Part shown: positions 1 to 7,424 of the stretch, in pieces
Layout: each line of letters begins with the position of its first letter
How positions within the stretch are numbered: the first letter of the stretch is position 1
Source of the DNA: Propionibacteriales bacterium
GTDB taxonomy: Bacteria; Actinomycetota; Actinomycetes; Propionibacteriales; Nocardioidaceae
DNA: 64,000 bases
Direction of reading: 5' to 3'
NCBI GenBank assembly: GCA_026392465.1
Contig: JAPLCA010000016.1
Coordinates: 93,299 to 157,298 of the forward strand
Notes under the pieces: generated by a model
What the model was told of the DNA's origin: nothing
Databases searched by the model: none
What the model saw: the letters and a program-made list of their open reading frames with translations, nothing else
Program-made: the position numbers and the translations under genes

Positions 1-1270
1 AGACCGCGAAGCCGTCCTGGGCCACCTCGATCTCCACCACGTCGGAGCCGCTGTACTTCACCGCGTTCGCCAGCAGGTTGCGCACGACCCGGTCGATGCG
101 TCGGATGTCGGCCTGCACGACGGCCGGCCGGTCGGCCCCGACGGTACGACCGATGATCCCGGCGCGCTCCAGCAGCGGGTCGGCGGCGGCCGCCCGCGCG
201 ACGCGGGCCAGGTCGACGTCGGCGAGGTCGAGCCGCGCGGCACCGGCGTCGAAGCGGCTGAGGTCGAGCAGCTGGGTGAGCAGCTCCTCGAAGCGGTCGA
301 GCTCGCGCTTGAGCAGCTCGGCCGACCGGGCGCTCTGCGGGTCGAACCGGTCGCGCGCGTCGAAGAGCAGCTCGCTCGCCATCTGCACGGTGGTGAGCGG
401 CGTCCGGAGCTCGTGGGACACGTCGGAGACGAACCGCTGCTGCAGCCGCGAGAGGTCCTCCAGCCGCCGGATCTGGCTCTGCAGGCTCGCGGCCATCTGG
501 TTGAACGACGTCGAGAGCCGCGCGATGTCGTCCTCGCCGCTGACGTGCATCCGCTGCTCGAGGCTCCCGGCGGCGTAGCGCTCCGCGATGCGACGGGCGA
601 GCCGGACGGGGGTCAGCACCTGCCGCGAGACGATGAACGCGACGCCGCCGACCATGACCACCATCGCCAGGCCGCCGACCAGGAGGGCGTTGCGCACCAG
701 CGTGAGGGTCTGCTGCTGCTCGGTGAGCGGGAACAGGTAGAAGAGCGCGTAGGTGTCGCCGGTGCCAGGAGCGCGGAGCCGGCTGCCGACCACCACGGCG
801 GGACGCGACCGCGACCCGATGAGCGACAGCTCGGAGTAGCGCCAGAAGACGCCGGGCCGCTCGATCACCTGGCTGCGCAGGTCGGGCGGCAACGAGCCCG
901 GTGCGAGTCGCCCGGACGCGCGCACCGGTGGGGCGCCGCTGCCGGAGCGGAGCGGTCCCTCGAGCACCAGCTCGTAGGACCGGCTGCCGCTGTCGGTCTC
1001 GGTGACCGCGTCGACGAGCTGCGTCAGCGTCGCCGCCTGCGCCTGGGGCTGCGTCTCGACCGCGACGTCGAGCTCGGCCTGCGCCTTCTCGAACCCGCTG
1101 CGCGCCTCGGCGACGGCGCTCGCCGTCCGGCTGCTGGTGAGCCCGTCGGCGATCTGCTGCAGCAGCGCCCAGCCGACGAGCCCGACCACGATGGCCACCA
1201 GGAGCACCGTGCTCGTGACCACCCGGGTCTGCAACGAACGTCGCCACAGCCCGGTCGCTCGCCGGATCAC
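1..1270 (-). CDS. mtrB: Sensor histidine kinase MtrB (C-terminus cut off by window edge)
   Basis: Membrane sensor kinase of the MtrAB two-component system, which in actinobacteria controls cell wall homeostasis and division. About 423 codons are visible and the C-terminal ATPase part lies outside the window. In order: TM1 near residues 14-36, an extracytoplasmic sensor region, TM2 near 200-225 followed by a HAMP segment, the dimerisation/phosphoacceptor motif SHELRTPLTTVQMA, and the start of the HATPase with the N-box NLLANAVKYSG. The GTG at 1270 was chosen because it gives the basic start VIRRATGLWRRSLQTR directly before TM1. The ATG overlapping the mtrA stop meets a stop codon after six residues. 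It lies 13 nt downstream of mtrA and is surely cotranscribed. Identity is firm from motifs and context. Confidence 0.93.
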   Translation of the reverse strand, partial: MIRRATGLWRRSLQTRVVTSTVLLVAIVVGLVGWALLQQIADGLTSSRTASAVAEARSGFEKAQAELDVAVETQPQAQAATLTQLVDAVTETDSGSRSYELVLEGPLRSGSGAPPVRASGRLAPGSLPPDLRSQVIERPGVFWRYSELSLIGSRSRPAVVVGSRLRAPGTGDTYALFYLFPLTEQQQTLTLVRNALLVGGLAMVVMVGGVAFIVSRQVLTPVRLARRIAERYAAGSLEQRMHVSGEDDIARLSTSFNQMAASLQSQIRRLEDLSRLQQRFVSDVSHELRTPLTTVQMASELLFDARDRFDPQSARSAELLKRELDRFEELLTQLLDLSRFDAGAARLDLADVDLARVARAAAADPLLERAGIIGRTVGADRPAVVQADIRRIDRVVRNLLANAVKYSGSDVVEIEVAQDGFAV

Positions 1271-1283
1271 GCCGGCCGGCCGG

Positions 1284-2003
1284 TCATGGGGCCGGTTCGT
1301 CGACGACCGGCGTGGGCGCGATGGCCTGGTAGCCGACGCCGCGCACCGTCCGGATCACCTGGGGCGACTCGGCGTCGTCCTCGATCTTCGAGCGCAGCCG
1401 GGTCATGTGCACGTTGACGAGCTTCGTGTCGCCCGGGTGGTGGTAGCCCCACACCCGCTGCAGCAGCACCTCGCGCGTGAACACCTGGTCGGGGTTGGAC
1501 AGCAGGCACGCGAGCAGGTCGAACTCCAGCGGCGTCAGGTCGAGCGCCCGCCCCGCACGGCTGACGGTGTGCGCACCGGGGTCGAGCTCGATGTCGCCGA
1601 AGACGAGCGGCTCGCCCACGGCGTCGTTGCGCCGCAGCCGTGCCCGCACCCGCGCGACGAGCTCGGTGTTCTTGAAGGGCTTGGTGATGTAGTCGTCGGC
1701 CCCGGCCTCGAGACCGCGCACGACGTCGAGGGTGTCCGACTTCGCGGTGAGCATGATGATCGGCACCCCCGACGTCGCCCGGATACGGCGGCACACCTTC
1801 ATGCCGTCCTGCCCGGGCAGCATGAGGTCCAGCAGCACGACGTCGGGCTTGAAGGACGTGAACACGTCCATGACCTCGTCGCCCGTCCGGCAGACCGAGG
1901 TGGTGAGGCCCTCGGCCTGGAGCACGATGGTCAGCATCTCGGCGAGCGAGGCGTCGTCGTCGACGACGAGGACGCGGTCGCGCTTGCTGCGTCGGTAGCT
2001 CAT
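1284..2003 (-). CDS. mtrA: DNA-binding response regulator MtrA
   Basis: OmpR-family response regulator, partner of MtrB just downstream. The receiver domain (residues 10-125) has the acidic cluster VVDDD, the phosphoacceptor D59 in LLDLMLPG, the conserved T in IIMLTAKSD and K in ITKPF. A winged-helix DNA-binding domain follows (about 135-230), with LTPLEFDLL and the recognition-helix region ending in RTVRGVGYQ. The length, 239 aa, fits the family (about 225-240). It starts 52 nt downstream of the sahH stop, so sahH-mtrA-mtrB can form one transcript. In M. tuberculosis sahH is also close by, with tmk between; no tmk is seen here. Confidence 0.96.
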   Translation of the reverse strand: MSYRRSKRDRVLVVDDDASLAEMLTIVLQAEGLTTSVCRTGDEVMDVFTSFKPDVVLLDLMLPGQDGMKVCRRIRATSGVPIIMLTAKSDTLDVVRGLEAGADDYITKPFKNTELVARVRARLRRNDAVGEPLVFGDIELDPGAHTVSRAGRALDLTPLEFDLLACLLSNPDQVFTREVLLQRVWGYHHPGDTKLVNVHMTRLRSKIEDDAESPQVIRTVRGVGYQAIAPTPVVDEPAP

Positions 2004-2055
2004 CGCGACCCGCCCCTCACCTGGTGCCGGACCATCGTGCTCCGCTCGATCGTCC

Positions 2056-3498
2056 TCAGTAGCGGTAGTGGTCCGACTTGTACGGACCGGCGACGTCGAC
2101 GCCGAGGTAGGCGGCCTGCTCCTTGCTGAGCTCGGTCAGCTCGACGCCGAGGGCGTCGAGGTGCAGGCGGGCGACCTCCTCGTCGAGGTGCTTCGGCAGC
2201 ACGTGGACGCCGAGCTCGTACTGGTCGGCCTTCGTGAACAGCTCGACCTGCGCCAGCACCTGGTTGGTGAAGGAGTTGCTCATGACGAACGACGGGTGAC
2301 CGGTGGCGTTGCCGAGGTTCATGAGGCGACCCTCCGACAGCACGATGATCTTCTTGCCGGGCTGGCCGTCCTCGCCCGGGAAGATCCACTGGTGGACCTG
2401 GGGCTTGATCTCGTCCTTCACGATGCCCGGGATCTTGGCCAGGCCGGCCATGTTGATCTCGTTGTCGAAGTGGCCGATGTTGGCCACGATCGCCTGGTTC
2501 TTCATCTTCTCGAAGTGCTCGACCCGGATGATGTCGAAGTTGCCCGTCGTGGTGATGAAGATGTCGGCGTAGTCGACGACGGTCTCGAGGCGCTTGACCT
2601 CGTAGCCGTCCATGGCGGCCTGCAGGGCGCAGATCGGGTCGATCTCGGTGATGATCACGCGAGCACCCTGGCCGCGCAGCGACTCCGCCGAGCCCTTGCC
2701 GACGTCGCCGTAGCCGCACACGACCGCGACCTTGCCGCCGATCATGACGTCGGTGGCGCGGTTCAGGCCGTCGACGAGGGAGTGGCGGCAGCCGTACTTG
2801 TTGTCGAACTTGCTCTTGGTGACGGAGTCGTTGACGTTGATCGCCGGGAACAGCAGCGTGTTCTCCTTGAAGCGCTCGTAGAGACGCAGCACGCCGGTGG
2901 TGGTCTCCTCCGAGACGCCCTTGATCATCGGGGCGCGGTTCGTCCAGCGCTGCGGGTCGGCCTCGAGCGAGCGGGCGAGCACGCGCAGCACCTCCTTGAA
3001 CTCCTCGTTGTCGGTGGAGTCCTGCGGCGGCACGGCGCCGACCTTCTCGTACTCGACGCCCAGGTGCAGCAGCATGGTGATGTCGCCGCCGTCGTCGAGG
3101 AGCATGTTCGGGCCGCCTTCAGCGAAGTCGAAGACCTTCTCGGCCTCGTCCCAGTACTCGGCGAGCGTCTCGCCCTTCCAGGCGAACACCGGGACGCCCT
3201 GCGGGTCCTCGGGGGTGCCGTGCGGGCCCACGACGACGGCCGCGGCGGCGTGGTCCTGGGTGGAGAAGATGTTGCAGGTCGCCCAGCGGATGTCGGCACC
3301 GAGCGCCGCGAGCGTCTCGATCAGCACGGCGGTCTGCACCGTCATGTGCAGCGACCCGGCGATGCGGGCACCCTTGAGGGGCTGGTCGGCGCCGAAACGC
3401 TCGCGCATGGCCATGAGGCCGGGCATCTCGTGCTCGGCGAGCTCGATCTCCTTGCGCCCGAACTCGGCGAGCGACAGGTCAGCGACGTTGAAATCCAT
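2056..3498 (-). CDS. ahcY: Adenosylhomocysteinase
   Basis: S-adenosyl-L-homocysteine hydrolase (480 aa). It splits SAH into adenosine and homocysteine with tightly bound NAD, clearing the product of methylation reactions. Visible hallmarks: the substrate-domain motif [13 protein letters not shown], the Rossmann loop [23 protein letters not shown], and the C-terminal DHYRY tail that completes the neighbouring active site. An in-frame ATG at 3507 would add three residues. I prefer 3498: it gives the family-like start [14 protein letters not shown], and a TAGCAT hexamer (3506-3511) ends exactly 7 nt before it, as in the leaderless genes of this window. The gene is also called sahH. Confidence 0.97.
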   Translation of the reverse strand: MDFNVADLSLAEFGRKEIELAEHEMPGLMAMRERFGADQPLKGARIAGSLHMTVQTAVLIETLAALGADIRWATCNIFSTQDHAAAAVVVGPHGTPEDPQGVPVFAWKGETLAEYWDEAEKVFDFAEGGPNMLLDDGGDITMLLHLGVEYEKVGAVPPQDSTDNEEFKEVLRVLARSLEADPQRWTNRAPMIKGVSEETTTGVLRLYERFKENTLLFPAINVNDSVTKSKFDNKYGCRHSLVDGLNRATDVMIGGKVAVVCGYGDVGKGSAESLRGQGARVIITEIDPICALQAAMDGYEVKRLETVVDYADIFITTTGNFDIIRVEHFEKMKNQAIVANIGHFDNEINMAGLAKIPGIVKDEIKPQVHQWIFPGEDGQPGKKIIVLSEGRLMNLGNATGHPSFVMSNSFTNQVLAQVELFTKADQYELGVHVLPKHLDEEVARLHLDALGVELTELSKEQAAYLGVDVAGPYKSDHYRY

Positions 3499-3505
3499 GG
3501 CCCCC

Positions 3506-3511
3506 ATGCTA
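3506..3511 (-). promoter_or_regulatory. Candidate -10 element for leaderless ahcY
   Basis: TAGCAT on the minus strand, 7 nt before the preferred ATG at 3498. It overlaps the alternative upstream ATG at 3507, which argues against that codon being the translation start. Confidence 0.45.
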
Positions 3512-3540
3512 CCCGGCCGGACTGGGCGTCGGGGACCGAG

Positions 3541-3711
3541 TCACGCCAACGTGCGCGCCTCCTCGACGAGCATCACCGGGATGTCGTCGCGCACCGGGTA
3601 GGCGAGCCCGCAGGCCTGGCACACCAGCTCGGACGCGTCGTGGTCGACGAACAGCGACGACCGGCACTGCGGGCAGACGAGGATCTCCAGGAGCGCGGGG
3701 TCGAGGAACAT
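3541..3711 (-). CDS. Trm112-family zinc-ribbon protein
   Basis: A 56-residue protein beginning [16 protein letters not shown], with two CxxC pairs (CPQC near 13-16 and CQAC near 30-33) and the [10 protein letters not shown] tail typical of Trm112/YcaR proteins. In other organisms these are small zinc-binding activators of methyltransferases; bacterial homologues are often found beside sugar or SAM-related genes. A longer reading from 3849 lies inside manB in another frame and was not used. It follows manB by 20 nt and is probably cotranscribed with it. The partner enzyme cannot be told from sequence. Confidence 0.85.
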   Translation of the reverse strand: MFLDPALLEILVCPQCRSSLFVDHDASELVCQACGLAYPVRDDIPVMLVEEARTLA

Positions 3712-3731
3712 GCTGGGCAGTCTACGGCCGG

Positions 3732-5093
3732 TCAGGCTCGCACGACCGCGAGCACCTCGTCGCGCACGCGCTCCATGGTGGCGTCGTCGGCACCCTCGAC
3801 GTTGAGCCTGAGGAGCGGCTCGGTGTTGGACGCCCGCACGTTGAACCACCAGTCGTCGGTGGTGACGGTCAGGCCGTCGAGCCGGTCCTGGTGGTGGTCG
3901 GCGTACTGGCGCGACAGCCGCTCCAGGACGGCGTCGGTGTCGTCGACGCGGCTGTTGATCTCGCCCGACGCGCTGTAGCGCGTGTACTCCTCCATCAGCG
4001 CGCTGACGGTGGTGTCGGTCTCCGCGAGCGCCGCGAGGACGTGCAGCGCCGCGAGCATGCCGGAGTCGGCGAGGTAGAACTCGCGGAAGTAGAAGTGCCC
4101 GGAGTGCTCGCCGCCGAAGACGGCACCGGTCCGGGCCATCTCGGCCTTGATGAGCGAGTGCCCGACGGGCGTGCGCACCGGCACGCCGCAGCGCTCGCTG
4201 ACGATCTCGGGCACGGCGCGCGAGCAGATGACGTTGTGCAGGATCGTCGCGCCCGGCTCCTGCAGCAGGTGCCGGGCGGCCACCAGCGCGGTGATCGTCG
4301 ACGGTGCGACGACGTCGCCGTGCTCGTCGACGACGAAGCAGCGGTCGGCGTCGCCGTCGAAGGCGAGCCCGAGGTCGGCACCGTGCTCGCGCACGGCGGC
4401 CTGCAGGTCGACGAGCGTGCTGTGGTCGAGCGGGTTCGCCTCGTGGTTCGGGAAGGTGCCGTCGAGCTCGAGGTAGAGGCCGATCACCTCGAGGTCGAGC
4501 CGGCCGAGCACGGCGGGGACGGTGTGGCCGGCCATGCCGTTGCCGGCGTCGACGACGACCTTCAGCCGACGCCCCTCGACCGGTGCGAGGCCGAGCAGCG
4601 TGTCGGCGTAGGTATGCAGGAACTCCAGCGACTCCAGGGCACCGGTGGGCTCCGGCACGTCGGCGGGGTCGCGGTCGAGCAGGGGGCTGGCCGCCTCGGC
4701 CATCGCGGCGAGCCCGGACGACAGGCCGATCGGGCGGGCGCCGGCCCGGCAGAGCTTGAGACCGTTGTCGGCGGCGGGGTTGTGGCTGGCCGTGACCATC
4801 ACACCGGGCACGTCGAGCACGCCGGACGCGCAGTAGAGCATGTCGGTCGAGGCGAGGCCGATCTCGACGACGTCACCGCCGCGCGCGCGGATCCCGTCGG
4901 CGACCGCTCCGGCCACCTCCGGCGACGACGCCCGCATGTCGCGGCCGACGACGGCCCGCCCGCGGCCGTCCGAGATGCCGACCTCGTCGGCGAACGCCTC
5001 ACCCAGCGCCCGCGCGATCGCTGGGTCGAGCTGGTCGGGCACCCGACCGCGGACGTCGTAGGCCTTGACGACAGGGCGCAGCCGTGCGTGCAT
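3732..5093 (-). CDS. manB: Phosphomannomutase/phosphoglucomutase
   Basis: Alpha-D-phosphohexomutase (453 aa) interconverting hexose 6-phosphate and 1-phosphate, supplying mannose-1-P for GDP-mannose and cell envelope mannosides. All four active-site elements are visible: the phosphoserine loop [10 protein letters not shown] (about residue 100), the metal loop DGDADR (about 245), the sugar loop GGEHSGH (about 327) and the phosphate-binding segment [14 protein letters not shown] near the C-terminus. The ATG at 5093 abuts the stop of the DUF3499 gene, with a GGAAGA ribosome site inside that gene. Neighbour order (DUF3499, then manB) matches mycobacteria. Whether PMM or PGM activity dominates cannot be read from sequence. 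Confidence 0.93.
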   Translation of the reverse strand: MHARLRPVVKAYDVRGRVPDQLDPAIARALGEAFADEVGISDGRGRAVVGRDMRASSPEVAGAVADGIRARGGDVVEIGLASTDMLYCASGVLDVPGVMVTASHNPAADNGLKLCRAGARPIGLSSGLAAMAEAASPLLDRDPADVPEPTGALESLEFLHTYADTLLGLAPVEGRRLKVVVDAGNGMAGHTVPAVLGRLDLEVIGLYLELDGTFPNHEANPLDHSTLVDLQAAVREHGADLGLAFDGDADRCFVVDEHGDVVAPSTITALVAARHLLQEPGATILHNVICSRAVPEIVSERCGVPVRTPVGHSLIKAEMARTGAVFGGEHSGHFYFREFYLADSGMLAALHVLAALAETDTTVSALMEEYTRYSASGEINSRVDDTDAVLERLSRQYADHHQDRLDGLTVTTDDWWFNVRASNTEPLLRLNVEGADDATMERVRDEVLAVVRA

Positions 5094-5429
5094 TCAGTCT
5101 TCCTTCGGTGGAGGGACGAGCGTGAGTCCGGGAGGTCCTGTCGCGGGGCGAGGACGGCGACGGCCGACCTCGCGCACCGCGTCGGCGAGGGCGAGGAGGT
5201 CGTCGTGGCTCGGGCGCACCGTCGACGGGTCGGGCGCGAGCCGCAGCACGCTCCAGCCGTTCGGCGCGGACAGCCGGCGGCTGTGCTCCTCGCAGAGGTC
5301 GTAGGTGTGCGGCTCGGCCGCGGTGGCCAGCGGACCGAGGACGGCCGTCTGGTCGGCGTAGACGTACGTCAGCGTCGCCACGGCCGGCTGGGAGCACGCG
5401 GACCGCGTGCAGCGTCGAACAGCACCCAC
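5094..5429 (-). CDS. DUF3499 family protein
   Basis: Conserved actinobacterial protein of unknown function, about 111 aa from the GTG at 5429. It begins VGAVRRCTRSACSQPA, the usual N-terminus of the family, and has a likely zinc site formed by CTRSAC (near 8-13) and CEEH (near 47-50), with VATLTYVYADQTAVLGPL between. The reading frame stays open upstream to 5498, but that stretch lies inside the divergent gene and is not conserved-looking. It is immediately followed by manB with no gap. Confidence 0.85.
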   Translation of the reverse strand: MGAVRRCTRSACSQPAVATLTYVYADQTAVLGPLATAAEPHTYDLCEEHSRRLSAPNGWSVLRLAPDPSTVRPSHDDLLALADAVREVGRRRPRPATGPPGLTLVPPPKED

Positions 5430-5465
5430 GGGCCGAGCGTAGCCCGCGGAGGGGTGCGGTGCGGT

Positions 5466-5471
5466 TAGGCT
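5466..5471 (+). promoter_or_regulatory. Candidate -10 element
   Basis: TAGGCT ending 6 nt before the GTG at 5478, suggesting a leaderless transcript for the zincin-like gene. It lies in the short divergent gap with the DUF3499 gene. Confidence 0.4.
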
Positions 5472-5477
5472 CACCGC

Positions 5478-5927
5478 GTGACCCGACGTCTGCAGCACCT
5501 CGACGGGACCGTGAGCGGGCCCCGGCCCGGACGGATGCGGACCCGTCGGCGTGGCGCGCGGGGCCCCTTGGCGCTGCCGGGACCCCTGTCACCGCGCAGC
5601 GTGCCGGCGCACCGGACGCCGCGCGAGGCCTTCGACCACCTGGTGGCGGGTGTGCTCGCGCCCCTCGCGAAGCACTTCGACGCCGAGCCCGACCAGGTCG
5701 AGGTCGTCGTCGAGGACGTGCCGCTGCTGCCGCCGGAGTGGTCCGAGGACGTGCCGCTCAGCAGCGTCGCCCGCCGCGGCGACGTCACGCTCGTGGTGCT
5801 CTACCGACGGCCGCTGACCGAGCGGTCCGCCGGACGCGTCGACCTCGAGGAGCAGGTGTGGGACGTGGTGCTGCACCGCCTCGCCGAGGTGTGGCAGGTC
5901 TCCCCCGACGACCTCGACCCGCGGTAG
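5478..5927 (+). CDS. Zincin-like metallopeptidase-family protein lacking the HExxH motif
   Basis: A 149-aa protein of the actinobacterial metallopeptidase family (PF06262-like), positional equivalent of Rv3259 beside DUF3499/manB. Typical features are the basic start RTRRRGARGPLALPGPL, the PREAFDHLVAGVLAPLAKHF helix, and a C-terminal region reading VWDVVLHRLAEVWQVSPDDL. In active zincins that last region carries HExxH; here it reads HRLAE, so the catalytic Glu and second His are missing and peptidase activity is doubtful. Start: the GTG at 5478 has a leaderless-type -10. The ATG at 5535 (residue 20) matches where homologues usually begin, so either may be right. Confidence 0.78.
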   Translation: MTRRLQHLDGTVSGPRPGRMRTRRRGARGPLALPGPLSPRSVPAHRTPREAFDHLVAGVLAPLAKHFDAEPDQVEVVVEDVPLLPPEWSEDVPLSSVARRGDVTLVVLYRRPLTERSAGRVDLEEQVWDVVLHRLAEVWQVSPDDLDPR

Positions 5928-5945
5928 TCGCGCTCGGGCGTCCCG

Positions 5946-7424
5946 TCAGGGGGCGGGCCGGACGCGGGGCGTGAGCACGTCGACGGGCGCGGCCTGCAGC
6001 GCCAGGCTCGCCTGGCGTCCGTCCGCGGTGTAGTGCGCCGTGCCGACGACGCCGCCCTCGGACCGGACCAGCACGGACGAGACGCCGTCGAGGTCGAGCA
6101 CCCGGGAGAGGTCGACCCGCACCGTCGAGCCCGCGGGCACCGACACCTCGGCGCGGTCGCGGCGCGCGAGGTCGGGGCCTCGGCCCTCCAGCACGACGGT
6201 GCGACCCGCGTCGCCCGGCGCGGTGAGCAGCAGGTCGGGCTCGCCGACCGCTCCGCCGACGGGGACGAGCGCCCCGCCGGTCCAGGCCCCGACGTCCTCG
6301 AGCACCGAGAGGTCGCCGTCGGACGCCACCGTCGCGGAGGCCACCACCGGCACGTCGGAGACGACGCGCAGGGCCGCGGGACCGGTGCCGACGCTGGCGG
6401 GAAGGTCGACCCGGGTGACGCTGCCGGGCCGGACCCTGACCTCGTCGAGACCCTCCGGCGCGAACGGACCGTCCGGCCCCAGCACCTCCACCCGCGCCCG
6501 TGCCGTCGTCTCCCCCGGGTTGAGCACCGTGAGCGTCCGCGTGCCGCGGCCGACGAGCCCGGCGAGCACCACGCGGCGCTCCGGCGAGGCCATGGGGCTG
6601 ACCAGCTCCGAGCCCTGCGCCGTCCCGGTCGAGGTGTCGAGCGCGGCGACCGCGACCGCACCGCGACGTCGGGCCACGTGCACGCCGAGCACGTCCTCGC
6701 CGGCGGCGAGGTCGGAGAGCTGGAGGGTGCGGGTCGAGCCGGCCTCGACGACCAGGCCCTCGCCACCCACGGCGTCGACCTGACCCTCCGGCGACCAGAG
6801 GGTGACGTCGAGGACGGCGGGCGTCTCGGACAGGTTGGTGAGGACGAGGACGCCCAGGTGACGCTGCGCGGACCCGAGACCGGCGTACCAGGCGTCGTCG
6901 ACCACGCCGGGACAACGACCAACGACGAGCCCGTCGCCGCGGGCCGCGCCGAGGACGCCGGTGACGAAGCCGACCCCGCCCGAGCCCTCCCCACGCTGCG
7001 TGACGAGGAGCGACCGGTCCCCGCGGCCGAGTGCACGGGCGAGGTCCGAGCGGACCCAGCGCCCGGGGTCGACGACGTCGGCGACCTCGTCACCGCCGGG
7101 TGAGACCTCGGCGGACGCGGACCGCCCGGCCGCGACCTGTCCGGTGACGAGGCCCGGGCCGCCCGCACAGGCGTACCGCGTCTCCTGCACGGGGACCGCG
7201 CGTGGCGCCGCTGCCTGCTCGTCGGAGGTCCCGACCAGCGCGGCGAGCAGCACGAGGAGCGCGGCGAGCGCAGGCAGGAGGGCGACGAGACCCGACCGTC
7301 GCACTGCCGGGCGCGGCCGGCGGCCGGTCTCCCCGACAGCGCTGGACCGGCGACCGGGCCCACGACGGGGCCCACGACTGAGCCCACGACTGGGCTGGCG
7401 CTCCACGCGCCGTCCCCCACTCAC
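5946..7424 (-). CDS. DUF5719 family envelope protein
   Basis: About 492 aa from the GTG at 7424, which overlaps the stop of the upstream glycosyltransferase (GTGA), implying translational coupling. The N-terminus is an Arg-rich cytoplasmic tail followed by one membrane helix (about residues 46-66, LVALLPALAALLVLLAALV). The rest is an exported, beta-rich region with repeated segments such as VLNPGETTARARVEVLGPDG and VRVRPGSVTRVDLP that look like tandem Ig-like or sandwich modules. No catalytic motif was seen. Function is unknown. Coupling to a polytopic glycosyltransferase suggests a role in surface glycan assembly (inference). The frame is open to 8993, but that extension is a shadow of the glycosyltransferase. 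Confidence 0.8.
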   Translation of the reverse strand: MSGGRRVERQPSRGLSRGPRRGPGRRSSAVGETGRRPRPAVRRSGLVALLPALAALLVLLAALVGTSDEQAAAPRAVPVQETRYACAGGPGLVTGQVAAGRSASAEVSPGGDEVADVVDPGRWVRSDLARALGRGDRSLLVTQRGEGSGGVGFVTGVLGAARGDGLVVGRCPGVVDDAWYAGLGSAQRHLGVLVLTNLSETPAVLDVTLWSPEGQVDAVGGEGLVVEAGSTRTLQLSDLAAGEDVLGVHVARRRGAVAVAALDTSTGTAQGSELVSPMASPERRVVLAGLVGRGTRTLTVLNPGETTARARVEVLGPDGPFAPEGLDEVRVRPGSVTRVDLPASVGTGPAALRVVSDVPVVASATVASDGDLSVLEDVGAWTGGALVPVGGAVGEPDLLLTAPGDAGRTVVLEGRGPDLARRDRAEVSVPAGSTVRVDLSRVLDLDGVSSVLVRSEGGVVGTAHYTADGRQASLALQAAPVDVLTPRVRPAP

